A DNA stretch of 64,000 nucleotides, from assembly GCF_905196875.1 (NCBI RefSeq), contig NZ_CAJJWO010000007.1, positions 62,001-126,000 on the forward strand, read 5' to 3'. Within the stretch, counting starts at the first letter, position 1; each line of letters begins with the position of its first letter. This stretch comes from an uncultured Parabacteroides sp. GTDB taxonomy: Bacteria; Bacteroidota; Bacteroidia; Bacteroidales; Tannerellaceae. Both the position numbers and the translations under genes were made by a program. The notes under the pieces were generated by a model that had not been told where the DNA came from, did not search any database, and saw only the letters and a list, made by a program, of their open reading frames with translations. Positions 27,177-35,689 of this stretch are shown in pieces.

Positions 27177-28038
27177 TCAATAGCTTACCTAAACAAATAC
27201 TTCCTCCCGCTAATAGAACCAAAGCCACTACCCAAATCGTCACGGATGGTGACTGTTTATATTGATTTTGGAAAAAACTAGATGCAACAGCCGTTTGTCG
27301 GCGGGCTGATTCTACTGACAAATGATCGGTTTTACTGATCGTGTCGGTCAGGGTGCGATGTTTATTTCCTTGCAATAAGGTTATTTCTGCCGGATATTGC
27401 CGGCCGGTGCTGTCGGGTGGCGAAAAGACCACCCGGGTGATATTCCAGTTTATGGAATCTATTGTGAATGTTTTCCGGTTCAAGAGGGAGGAGTCTTTAC
27501 CAGAGACTACCAGTGAGTCGGCACGAAAAGCATATTCCTCCCTTATACCACTCCTTCGTATCCGGCAAGACGGTAACAAGAATACCAGACATAATATATA
27601 TAACAATACTTGCATCCTGTTGTTTCCCTTCTCTTTCAGGGAAAGATGAAGGAACCGACGCTTTTTGTATAAGATAGCCTGATCGAAAACTAATCCAGAC
27701 TTTATCAGTAAACTCAGTAAATAACCCGGCCCTTCCGGAATATAACAATCGGCGGCCTCCCCTTTCCGGTGCTGGCTGGTAGCGACACCGCCGGCCAAAC
27801 GGTTTACAGGTTCGCTCCGGTAACCACTCAGGATGGCGATCGGGGCATTGTATAATTGCCTCAACGGTTCCAGCAGGTGAAGAGCCAGATAACCGAGGGC
27901 ATGAAGCGCTTCAGGAGAAGGTTCATTATCTAACCCGTTCTCTACAGCAATACGGCTGTAACTCATTTCTTCTTTACTGAAGTGTTCGCTCAACATAGTT
28001 TTATGCGCTGTAATCGTTTTGTGTGTCGTGTCAGTCAT
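27169..28038 (-). CDS. M15-family peptidase (endolysin-like) joined to a spanin-like lipoprotein
   Basis: 289 residues in two unlike halves. Residues 15-135 are an M15 metallopeptidase domain (SGYRSEPVNRLAGG, SQHRKGEAADCY with zinc His/Asp, and FLHLSL with the last His), which cuts peptidoglycan cross-bridges. From Met142 a new unit starts: MQVLLYILCLVFLLPSC is a lipoprotein signal with lipobox LPSC, then about 100 polar residues, then a C-terminal membrane helix (VTIWVVALVLLAGGSICLG). An N-terminal lipobox plus a C-terminal inner-membrane helix is the layout of phage unimolecular spanins. The second half may be made separately from the ATG at 27613-27615. The gene overlaps the upstream holin-like gene by 8 bp. 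Confidence 0.8.
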   Translation of the reverse strand: MTDTTHKTITAHKTMLSEHFSKEEMSYSRIAVENGLDNEPSPEALHALGYLALHLLEPLRQLYNAPIAILSGYRSEPVNRLAGGVATSQHRKGEAADCYIPEGPGYLLSLLIKSGLVFDQAILYKKRRFLHLSLKEKGNNRMQVLLYILCLVFLLPSCRIRRSGIREEYAFRADSLVVSGKDSSLLNRKTFTIDSINWNITRVVFSPPDSTGRQYPAEITLLQGNKHRTLTDTISKTDHLSVESARRQTAVASSFFQNQYKQSPSVTIWVVALVLLAGGSICLGKLLKQ

Positions 28039-28234
28039 GGCTGTTCATTTTAAATTTATATGTATAATCCACTCCGAAAAGAGCTCCGGCAAATGTGCTG
28101 ATCTCGCCGAAGGCCACCAGCACACTACTATCTATTATTCCGTCAGGGGCTACCCAAAAACCACTGAAGAGGAGAACAATCCCGCTCAGTGTGAGCAGGA
28201 TCGCAATAATCAATTGAATCGTCATCCGCTTCAT
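28031..28234 (-). CDS. Small two-helix membrane protein, holin-like
   Basis: A 67-residue protein with two hydrophobic helices (about 6-27, LIIAILLTLSGIVLLFSGFW, and about 33-52) and a short basic tail. Size and layout fit small phage holins, but many small membrane proteins look alike. The case rests on position: it lies between an HU-like gene (24 bp upstream) and the M15 peptidase gene, which it overlaps by 8 bp. In phage, holin and endolysin genes are commonly overlapped this way. Confidence 0.65.
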   Translation of the reverse strand: MKRMTIQLIIAILLTLSGIVLLFSGFWVAPDGIIDSSVLVAFGEISTFAGALFGVDYTYKFKMNSHD

Positions 28235-28258
28235 AAGCCCTTTTTTATTGCTATTGGC

Positions 28259-28705
28259 TTATTCAATCACCGGTCTGTCGTCGTCTTCGCCACCTGTACC
28301 GGCATCCTCCTTCTTTTCCGACAGTTTCTCAAAACTAGCCTGACTTTTGATGGTACGGAGAGCTTTCCCCGGAAAAAAACGCACCTTAGGTTCACGAATC
28401 AGATTCGTATCAAATGCCTTTTCGTTGACTACACCGGAAGAACCGATTGTATAACGAAACGTTCCTAACTCACCCACACTCACCCGACGACCATGTTGCA
28501 GGTGGCGAACCAGTATCACATTCAAACGGTCGAGTACCGCTTTCACTCCGGCACTTCCCACGCCACTACTATCACTCACCTCCTCTATCAATTCAGGAAA
28601 TGCGATAAAATCGCCCGACACAATTTGTGCATACATTTTTTCAGGCACATCATTCTTGTCTTCACCTAAATTCTTTTTGATGACTAATTTGTACTTCACA
28701 CTCAT
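28259..28705 (-). CDS. HU-like DNA-binding protein with acidic DDDRPVIE tail
   Basis: A 148-residue protein of the HU/IHF-like Bacteroidales family. Residues 1-120 fit an HU fold (YKLVIKKNLGEDKNDVPEKM at the start, RRVSVGELGTFRYTIGSSG in the arm region, VRFFPGKALR near the end of the core), longer than the 90-residue housekeeping HU. The last 25 residues are Gly/Glu/Asp-rich and end GGEDDDRPVIE; nearly the same end is found on the DUF4469 protein at 61813-62595. A TATCTTTG -7 box on this strand lies 55 bp upstream (28760-28767). It is first in a three-gene cassette with the holin-like and peptidase genes. Genes of this type recur in Bacteroidales; function unknown. Confidence 0.8.
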   Translation of the reverse strand: MSVKYKLVIKKNLGEDKNDVPEKMYAQIVSGDFIAFPELIEEVSDSSGVGSAGVKAVLDRLNVILVRHLQHGRRVSVGELGTFRYTIGSSGVVNEKAFDTNLIREPKVRFFPGKALRTIKSQASFEKLSEKKEDAGTGGEDDDRPVIE

Positions 28706-28916
28706 GACAATAACTATTTAAGAAATTAATACCCAATACCTTTATCAGCGCCGATAATACAAAGATAACAGAGCAGAATGATGAAATCTTCGGAAATATC
28801 AAAGACTAACACATACCAAACAGGCTACACTTTATGCAGGACAGGCAAAGTGAAGCAATTCATAAAAGATCAGTTAGATATTTAGGAAGACCGGATAGCG
28901 GATATTTTAAGTTTTA

Positions 28917-29465
28917 TTAGTCTGCAGAACGTTTAGACTCATCATTCCAGTCATTCTTTATTTCGAAAAGGTAAGCGAAATCGTTTAAAGTAAGGTCATT
29001 TCTGGAAAGTATATCACCATAATACTCAACAGATTTATCTACCCGGAAAGCCAGAAGTAAGGTAAAAGATAAACGTACAAGTGAAGGGGCATATCCATCC
29101 TCCTGCTTTCCCTCTACATAGGTAAAGAGTTTCTGCATCAGTTCCGGCTCACGCAATTTATATCTGAGAGAACCGAGCACTGTTTCTTTCAATAAATAAT
29201 CGAGCGTTTTCTGTTTGTCGTGAAGAAACAGGCGGGTAAGAAAATCCCGGTAATATTGGGGCATAATCGCCCAATTGCAAAAAGCAGCACTTACAGCAGC
29301 CTTTCTATAAACTTCTTGCTCTTCCCCGAGCAAGCCTCGCAATAATGACTTAAACATTTTTACGGAAGGTACCTCTGTACCGAACAATTCTTTTAGTTTG
29401 TTATACATAGTGTTTTCAGACAGGAGGGTTATTATCCTGTCTGAAAACATTTGCACACTCTTCAT
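28917..29465 (-). CDS. Protein of unknown function, coupled to HU gene
   Basis: A 182-residue, mainly helical soluble protein with no signal peptide and no family I recognise. Helical stretches include YRDFLTRLFLHDKQKTLDYL and SLVRLSFTLLLAFRVDKSVE. The frame opens at 29465, overlapping the HU stop as ATGA (translational coupling). A second ATG at 29406-29408 (MYNKLKELFG) is possible. Between the two starts sits a perfect 15-bp inverted repeat, so the choice of start decides whether that hairpin is coding or leader. It is the last gene of the fimbrial-strand run, so it may be co-transcribed with the fimbrial operon. Confidence 0.6.
   Translation of the reverse strand: MKSVQMFSDRIITLLSENTMYNKLKELFGTEVPSVKMFKSLLRGLLGEEQEVYRKAAVSAAFCNWAIMPQYYRDFLTRLFLHDKQKTLDYLLKETVLGSLRYKLREPELMQKLFTYVEGKQEDGYAPSLVRLSFTLLLAFRVDKSVEYYGDILSRNDLTLNDFAYLFEIKNDWNDESKRSAD
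29411..29449. repeat. Perfect 15-bp inverted repeat at the HU/unknown-gene junction
   Basis: Arms 29411-29425 and 29435-29449 (TGTTTTCAGACAGGA and its complement) with a 9-nt loop. On the minus strand it begins 12 nt after the HU stop and ends 2 nt before an internal ATG of the next gene. There is no T-run, so an attenuator or mRNA-stability hairpin is likelier than a terminator. Confidence 0.75.
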
Positions 29466-29737
29466 GGATTCAGCTTCTTCAGCAGGATTTTACCCGGTTT
29501 AAACTTTACGCTCATCCGTGCATGAATGGGGCACGACTCTCCGGTTTTGGGGTTGCGCCCCTCACGGTTGGCCTGTTGCCAGGGACGAAACGTACCGAAC
29601 CCCTGCAAAACCAATGTTCTATCCTGCTCCAATTCCTCCATCATTGTAGTCTGCAAGGTATTGACAAAACGCCTTGCTTCACATTGAGTAATCAACATTT
29701 TTTCTGAAAGAATCCTTATTAACTCCGTTTTATTCAT
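29462..29737 (-). CDS. HU-family DNA-binding protein
   Basis: A 91-residue HU/IHF-type protein, close to the normal 90 residues: helical dimer part MNKTELIRILSEKMLITQCE, then VLQGFGTFRPWQQANREGRN with the beta-arm, NPKTGESCPI, and a C-terminal helix ending KILLKKLNP. It bends or packs DNA; such proteins also assist site-specific recombination. It lies downstream of the fimbrial genes and shares an ATGA overlap with the next gene. A role in the fimbrial promoter inversion is possible but only a guess. Confidence 0.88.
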   Translation of the reverse strand: MNKTELIRILSEKMLITQCEARRFVNTLQTTMMEELEQDRTLVLQGFGTFRPWQQANREGRNPKTGESCPIHARMSVKFKPGKILLKKLNP

Positions 29738-29764
29738 TCTGTCTTGTTTTTATTGTAAAATGAA

Positions 29765-29801
29765 AGGGTTCAGAAATTTGATTTATTCTTACCTGAACCC
29801 T
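29765..29801 (-). terminator. Possible terminator after the fimbrial genes
   Basis: Inverted repeat AGGGTTCAG (29765-29773) and its complement (29793-29801) with a 19-nt loop. On the minus strand it is followed by TTCATTTTAC, a weak T-rich tract. It lies 92 bp after the last fimbrillin gene and 28 bp before the HU gene, so it would separate or attenuate the two. Confidence 0.45.
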
Positions 29802-29892
29802 CATCATGTCAAAGAACACTGTTTATATTTTCTACCGGAATGTTACCGGAACAATCTGTTATCACTTATACAGTCATTCCTCCACGATTTGC

Positions 29893-32196
29893 TTATTCCT
29901 GGATACAACGTACCATGTAGCCGCAGGCACGGGCATATCCGCGGGAAGTCAATGTAGCACTATTGAATGCTACACAAGACGCATCATTATGCCGATATAG
30001 CACTGACGATGACCAGTAATAAGCGGAGCCTCCCACGCACAGTCCGGAACTATAATGACGACTTCCTGCTGCAGGTAAGATCAACTTATCGCCATTAACA
30101 CCGGAAATTTTGAGGATTTTATTAGTATTATCCCATTCATTGATTACACTACTATTACCAGCACCAATCGCTTCCCATTCGGCAATAGTCGGAACGCGCC
30201 AGCCATCAGGACAAGGGTCAGCAGGTGTTTTAGAAGGTGTTGTTTGTCTATTTCCAGCAATAGAATTAGCATCCCACAATCTCTGATACCAAGCATCATC
30301 TAGTATATCTTCAGTATTATTAGTAGGATTATTTTGCCCCTCAACAAATAATAACCAGTTAACCACTGTAGATGTTGAACCCTTAATGAATTTATCCTTC
30401 CAAGGAGAACCTTCTGCATCTACATTTAAATAATTAGTATTATCTGGCCAACCAATTACGGAAACATTCGCTGTATCGTTTTTTATTACAGTTGAATTAC
30501 ACATCTTAAATCCCTTTTTACGCCCCCACTGATAATAATAACCACCCTGTTCAAATAATGAATTTAGTTGATCAGATGTAAGCTTATCAATGGCCGCTTG
30601 ATCAGTTGCTACAGGAATAGAAGTTGCTATTTTTGTTGCTCCCACATTCACCGGTGCCCAGAAAACCTCTTTACCATCTATCGTTTTCATCAATACAGGC
30701 TTTGCACCAGCAATTCCCTCATAATTCGGTCTGAAACAAACACGTATCGTATCGCAAATCGTTGCTGCATTTGCATTCTGAATCAAGATCAAAACATCAG
30801 AGGGAACAGTTGCATTTGCTTCCAATTCTGTCTTTGCCTTCGAGAAATCAATCGTATATTCACGTTTCAGAATAGAAGAGGCTTTGGTATAACCTTGCAG
30901 GTCACCTTGCGTGATCGTTGTACCTACACCCATCCAGCTTGCCCCTTTACGACCGATATATTGTACTTCCACTTTACTATCCTGATTTCCTTCGGCAGTA
31001 AAAGTTACCATACCTGTTAAACTGTTCAGTTGAGCCGCATCAATATCAATACGTTTTCCTGTAATAGTTGCAGCGGTCAGGGATGTTTCTGTTAATGCCG
31101 ACAATACAGGTTTTTCTCTCTTCGGTTCGATAGTCAGCGTATCCCCCACAGCGTTTGTCCAATCCTCTACATTGATAGTGAAAGATACGGACGTAGAGTC
31201 CTGAGATGGAAGAATCTTGATGGTGTACAGAGTGTTACGACCGATAGGCAACTGAGTTTTTACACCTGTTGCAGGGTCTTCTTTCATAAACTCGACACGT
31301 TGTGCAACGGGAGTTCCATTGAATGTTCCGTTAATCTGAATAGCGGTAGTTGTCAAGGATACTTTATTGCTGTTCTCATACATATATAAGGTATCCAGAC
31401 GTTGAACTACAACGTCAACGCTACCTTCAGCAGTTACCTCTGCGACCTTATCTTTTACTCCCATTTCATCCAATACGGCTATCGCGTCAGTTACAGTTGC
31501 CTGATCGGGAAGCAAAGAAGACTGCTCTTTACCATTCAGCACCTGAGCCGATTTCAGACGGAAACCTTTCGTTTCATCCGCATTGTATGCCTCGTTCACG
31601 ATATCCACACGGGCAACCAGGCGATCCATCTTAAATTCAGCTTCATAAGCCTGGCCTTCGTTCAATGTTTTAGTATATGAACCTAACATTAAAAGAGGTT
31701 TTTCCGGATTCTTTTTGTCGGTTATAGCTTTACTTACAGCAGCTTTCAATGCAGTCGCTGTTGTGATAGCAGTCAGATCGACATTATTCTCTGCATAGTT
31801 GGCCAGGGCGAACATATGTACTTCATTGTTTCCGTTCATCTTCATCTTAAACTTCGCGGTGTAACTACCTTTTGTTCCGGCAGTTGTCTCTTTCAATGCT
31901 TCCAGCAATCCGTCCACCGCTCCGACAGTTTTGGTGCTTTGAAATAATTGAAGGGTTTCATCGTCAGCTACCTGTACAAAGAAAGCTATACTATTGATCT
32001 CTTTCTCGTCGTCAAACGCTGCCGTCCGTGTCGGATCAGCCTTAGTTAAAGGTGTTTTTACACTGTAAAAGTTTGTGGCTATCACCGCCGTTCCCGGTTC
32101 GACATAGTCGGTATTTACTTTTACCGCTTCTTCATCGCTATTACAAGAAACAAGTCCTGTCAGCAACAATGCCAATGCAAATAATCTTTTTTTCAT
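29893..32196 (-). CDS. Fimbrillin-family lipoprotein with C-terminal FISUMP domain
   Basis: A 767-residue surface protein. The lipobox LVSC (Cys18) follows the signal MKKRLFALALLLTGLVSC. Residues 30-350 fit a fimbrillin-type (FimA/Mfa) two-lobe fold with IAFFVQVADDETLQLF and VARVDIVNEAYNADE; a middle segment (about 355-480) is beta-rich. The last 240 residues are a FISUMP domain, seen as YYQWGRKKGF, DPCPDGWRVPTIAEWEAIG, YYWSSSV and RACGYMVRCIQE, with paired cysteines. A fimbrillin ending in a lectin-like fold suggests a tip or adhesin subunit. It follows the other fimbrillin by 41 bp and should be phase-variable with it. Confidence 0.82.
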   Translation of the reverse strand: MKKRLFALALLLTGLVSCNSDEEAVKVNTDYVEPGTAVIATNFYSVKTPLTKADPTRTAAFDDEKEINSIAFFVQVADDETLQLFQSTKTVGAVDGLLEALKETTAGTKGSYTAKFKMKMNGNNEVHMFALANYAENNVDLTAITTATALKAAVSKAITDKKNPEKPLLMLGSYTKTLNEGQAYEAEFKMDRLVARVDIVNEAYNADETKGFRLKSAQVLNGKEQSSLLPDQATVTDAIAVLDEMGVKDKVAEVTAEGSVDVVVQRLDTLYMYENSNKVSLTTTAIQINGTFNGTPVAQRVEFMKEDPATGVKTQLPIGRNTLYTIKILPSQDSTSVSFTINVEDWTNAVGDTLTIEPKREKPVLSALTETSLTAATITGKRIDIDAAQLNSLTGMVTFTAEGNQDSKVEVQYIGRKGASWMGVGTTITQGDLQGYTKASSILKREYTIDFSKAKTELEANATVPSDVLILIQNANAATICDTIRVCFRPNYEGIAGAKPVLMKTIDGKEVFWAPVNVGATKIATSIPVATDQAAIDKLTSDQLNSLFEQGGYYYQWGRKKGFKMCNSTVIKNDTANVSVIGWPDNTNYLNVDAEGSPWKDKFIKGSTSTVVNWLLFVEGQNNPTNNTEDILDDAWYQRLWDANSIAGNRQTTPSKTPADPCPDGWRVPTIAEWEAIGAGNSSVINEWDNTNKILKISGVNGDKLILPAAGSRHYSSGLCVGGSAYYWSSSVLYRHNDASCVAFNSATLTSRGYARACGYMVRCIQE

Positions 32197-32237
32197 GATC
32201 TATGCTGTTTTATATGTTTATTCGTTTGTTTATCTGT

Positions 32238-34595
32238 TTAAATTTCAGCCTGAGTGACTGTGATTACCTGTTGAAGACTGCCGTCTGTTTTCTGAACGGT
32301 GATGGCTACGCTACGGGCAGCACCGGTGTCATTTGCAGTCGGAGTTACGGTAAATTCGTTACTACTCTTTGTACCAAGTGTCAACCAACCACCATCGCCC
32401 ACTGTCGTACCGGCATCAACCAGTTCCCAGTCACCGTCTTTCAGATCGGCAGTAACGGTTAAAGTAACAGCCGCTGTCGCATCCTGAGCCATAGATAATG
32501 TGTTATCCGATAAGCCTGTACCCGCTACCGAAATCGTTTCGGTTTTAGCTGCCTGTTTGATTGTCAGCATATAGAAGATACCCTCTTTCTGGGTATTGAC
32601 TACTTTGATATTGATTTCACGAGCTTCAAATGTAGTATTCGCAGCTGCAGCCAACTTGAAACTGCCATCGCCGCTATCACTTCCTGTAACATCAGACAAT
32701 GTAATCCAGTCTTTCGTATAACCATCCGAAGGATCAGCATCTTCATCAAACGTCCAGGCACTATTCGCTTGCACAGTGATTGTCTTTTCATAGGTTCCGG
32801 CTGCAAGTGTCAGCACATGATCGCTTATGCCATCGCCAATAAGCTGGATGATACCCAAAGACTGGGATTTCTGAACTATACGGAAGGTCTGTTGCAAATC
32901 ACCGGTAGCATCCTCTATGGTCAGGGTTCCATCAACATCTTTTCCGGATTTATTTTCTCTCATCGTAACAACAATCGCATTTTTATCTGCAGTGAATATA
33001 GCAGAGGCTATAGCTGTTCCGGTAGGAGTACATGTTACACTGGCTGCATTCGTTCCATCAATCGGAAACTCTACTGCCATACCGTATCCCGGCAATGTTA
33101 ACGTATCACCCAGAACAGACAAACCGGTTATACCCGACGGCATATCCACATTCAGATAGGTTCCACTCTCATTTTTCGGTTGTTCAACCAACAAAGTCTG
33201 TGTGATAGACGGACGCATCTTATTGCGGAAAACAATTTTACCCACACGCGATTTGTCGTTGCGAGGATTGGCTTTCGTCGTCGCAAAAGTCAACGTTTTA
33301 CCGACTGTCCCCGCTGCCGGAGTACCACCAGTAAGATCAATCCAGTCGCAATCCGTTTCGGCAATCCATTCGCTGGTGACAGCCACATTCACTACAATAT
33401 CAGCAGTTGCAATGCCAGCATCCAGTGTCAGGGTATTTGTTACCATTGTTCCTTTGGGAGCTGTTGCAGGCATACTCAAACCAAATGTTCCGTATCCGCT
33501 ATGCTCGCTAACGATATCTCCTTCAATCCAGTCGAGCACCTCGATGTTGGCTGTTATCACATTTGATCCCACCGACTTGATATTGATTACATAACGGTTG
33601 TTGGCCTTAACTTCCAGCTTTGTCGTGGCATCATCCTGCTTGGTTCGCATCAATACCGGATACAAAGCGGCCGTACCCTGACCTGTCGAACCCGTTTTAC
33701 CTCCCAGAACGAGAGAGAAGTCTTTTGCGGTATTCGGGGTAGCCTCTTCCGCCGGAGCGGCATAGACATAGAAAGCAGCCAGCACCTCACCGTTGTTCGC
33801 ATTGTCGAGCGACTTGAAGTCGATGCGTTCAGGATCCCAAAGCTCCGATGCTTCGTAATAAGGAGTAGTGTGCAATGCATCTTCAAACAGATAGTTCTGC
33901 TTGCGGGCATTCATCTGCTGAATCCATTCGATAAAGAACTGGGAGTCTTCTCCGGTATTGACGACATCGAAACGGGCTACGCGGCGCTTCAGGGTGATAT
34001 CAATTTTGCCGTCCCAGGCCGGTTTTGCCGCCAGGCTATCCTTCACCGATAATCCCATGCTGGTAGTCATCAGCAACGGACAAGCGATATGCCCTGTCAG
34101 CGCATCGGTCAGACCATCGCGAAAAGCCAGCGTATCGGTCTGCCCCAGTTCAAACTTATTCAGCATCTCCTGATCGCGGCCGTTGGCTACGAAATACAAA
34201 CGTTTCCGATTATTTCCCATAACCGACAACTTCGCTTGTGTAACCACCCCATTCTGATCCAGTGTGATTCCATCGCCAACTCCCGAACGGAACACTTCTT
34301 CGAGCAACATCTTTCCATCGGTCTTTTCCGTACCATCGGGCAAGGTGTCTTTTCCGAAAACATACACATCCAACGTACGGATCTCTTTCTCGCCGGCCAA
34401 AGCGATCTCGCCGGCACGGCTGTAAGGCACAGAGCCGCTTCCCAAACCATTCAAATTGAATGTCAACGGGATACGACCATTCATTGTAACGATACCGCCG
34501 TTGTTTGTTCCTCCACCGGCTACCTCTACATCGTCCGAACAGGCTACCAGTCCCAACAGGGCTATCGCCGTTGCATAACAATACTTTTTCTTCAT
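32238..34595 (-). CDS. Fimbrillin-family lipoprotein with BACON-like repeats
   Basis: A 785-residue surface protein with signal and lipobox LVAC (Cys19). The N-terminal half (about 30-370) is fimbrillin-like: IRTLDVYVFGKDTLPDG, LYFVANGRDQEMLNKFELGQ and LKRRVARFDVVN are typical of Bacteroidales major-subunit proteins. The C-terminal half has about three BACON-like beta-sandwich repeats (about 385-475, 580-685, 690-785), each with a tryptophan-rich strand such as EWIAETDCDWIDL and ending in TQTLLVEQP or LTIKQAA. BACON domains are thought to bind mucin or glycans. It is probably the stalk or an adhesive subunit of the pilus. Confidence 0.82.
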   Translation of the reverse strand: MKKKYCYATAIALLGLVACSDDVEVAGGGTNNGGIVTMNGRIPLTFNLNGLGSGSVPYSRAGEIALAGEKEIRTLDVYVFGKDTLPDGTEKTDGKMLLEEVFRSGVGDGITLDQNGVVTQAKLSVMGNNRKRLYFVANGRDQEMLNKFELGQTDTLAFRDGLTDALTGHIACPLLMTTSMGLSVKDSLAAKPAWDGKIDITLKRRVARFDVVNTGEDSQFFIEWIQQMNARKQNYLFEDALHTTPYYEASELWDPERIDFKSLDNANNGEVLAAFYVYAAPAEEATPNTAKDFSLVLGGKTGSTGQGTAALYPVLMRTKQDDATTKLEVKANNRYVINIKSVGSNVITANIEVLDWIEGDIVSEHSGYGTFGLSMPATAPKGTMVTNTLTLDAGIATADIVVNVAVTSEWIAETDCDWIDLTGGTPAAGTVGKTLTFATTKANPRNDKSRVGKIVFRNKMRPSITQTLLVEQPKNESGTYLNVDMPSGITGLSVLGDTLTLPGYGMAVEFPIDGTNAASVTCTPTGTAIASAIFTADKNAIVVTMRENKSGKDVDGTLTIEDATGDLQQTFRIVQKSQSLGIIQLIGDGISDHVLTLAAGTYEKTITVQANSAWTFDEDADPSDGYTKDWITLSDVTGSDSGDGSFKLAAAANTTFEAREINIKVVNTQKEGIFYMLTIKQAAKTETISVAGTGLSDNTLSMAQDATAAVTLTVTADLKDGDWELVDAGTTVGDGGWLTLGTKSSNEFTVTPTANDTGAARSVAITVQKTDGSLQQVITVTQAEI

Positions 34596-34711
34596 AACAT
34601 AAAAAAATTAATATTAATACTGTGGCAGCATATAGCTACCGTTAAATCATTTATTCCTGTTATTCACCCCTTGGCAGGGAATGATCTTTTACCCTTACAA
34701 GTCATAGTTTT

Positions 34712-35689
34712 TTATTTTTCATCCACACCGATGGTCGGCCCTTCCTCCCAGTCGCTCGTCAACAAAGTCGATATATAAGCCTTACCCCCGTCCAACTCGA
34801 TGCGCAGATCGAACTCCTGACGCAGGTTGTTGTTCAGACCTATATGCATGGTAGTAAAAAATTTCCAGAGGTCGATCCCTTCGATAAGCGGCGTTTCTCC
34901 CTGATAAATCGAGAGCAGCGGATGGTCGTCGTCTTTCAAACGGTAGCAGCAAAGCTCTCCGGAAAGGGTACGTACTATATTCATCTTTCCTGCTGCACAG
35001 ATACTTCTACGCTCAGGGAGAAATCCCGGAAGCGGATAGCGAAAATCTCCACCGGTAGTCAGTGACAACACTTCGCGGATATATCCCGATACCGGAAAAG
35101 CATAACGCGAGGGAGCATCCGACAGACGGAAACTGAAGTTACCCGTATCCTCCGGAGGATTCTGCCGCCACACCACCGACAGGTTCAGACGACAATGGGC
35201 ATGTGTCATACAAGCACGTTCGCGCGTCACTCCCCTGCCACTCACATCGATCTCCACACTACTGTAATAAAGCTTTTCAGATACCTGATGCCATATCTCC
35301 GAAGCACGAAGCTGCATATCCGCCAGACGGGTCTTACCGATCTGCGCGTCTGGATACAGACGACTCATCGTATCCAGATTACCCCACGAGACGACCGTGT
35401 ATTTGCCCGGTATAACCATCAATTCGCCATACCGCCTCTCCTTACCGCTCCTGCGATCTATCCCGTAAAGGACTCCTTCGCTGTCGAACACAAACCCGTC
35501 GATACGGTCGACATAATCGGTCAGACGGTTCGCCGATCCGCCATCGTCATACCAATATTCCAGTCGTACATTGTAAGGACATTCCTCCAGATCGCCGTCG
35601 ATATTACACGAGGGAATCAGAGCCAGCAACAACAGTCCGATGATAAAGAAGATATATAACCTATCGATCATAGCCGCTCCTTTCTTCAT
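34712..35689 (-). CDS. FimB/Mfa2-family fimbrial anchor lipoprotein
   Basis: A 325-residue lipoprotein: signal IFFIIGLLLLALIPSC with lipobox Cys28 (numbered from the ATG at 35687-35689; ATG at 35669-35671 is equally possible). CPYNVRLEYWYDDG, VDRIDGFVFDSEGVLY and YTVVSWGNLD are characteristic of the Mfa2/FimB family, which caps and anchors the pilus in the outer membrane and sets its length. It overlaps the DUF3868 gene by 29 bp and precedes the large fimbrillin gene by 116 bp. The gap 34596-34711 holds no gene that I can support. Confidence 0.82.
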   Translation of the reverse strand: MKKGAAMIDRLYIFFIIGLLLLALIPSCNIDGDLEECPYNVRLEYWYDDGGSANRLTDYVDRIDGFVFDSEGVLYGIDRRSGKERRYGELMVIPGKYTVVSWGNLDTMSRLYPDAQIGKTRLADMQLRASEIWHQVSEKLYYSSVEIDVSGRGVTRERACMTHAHCRLNLSVVWRQNPPEDTGNFSFRLSDAPSRYAFPVSGYIREVLSLTTGGDFRYPLPGFLPERRSICAAGKMNIVRTLSGELCCYRLKDDDHPLLSIYQGETPLIEGIDLWKFFTTMHIGLNNNLRQEFDLRIELDGGKAYISTLLTSDWEEGPTIGVDEK

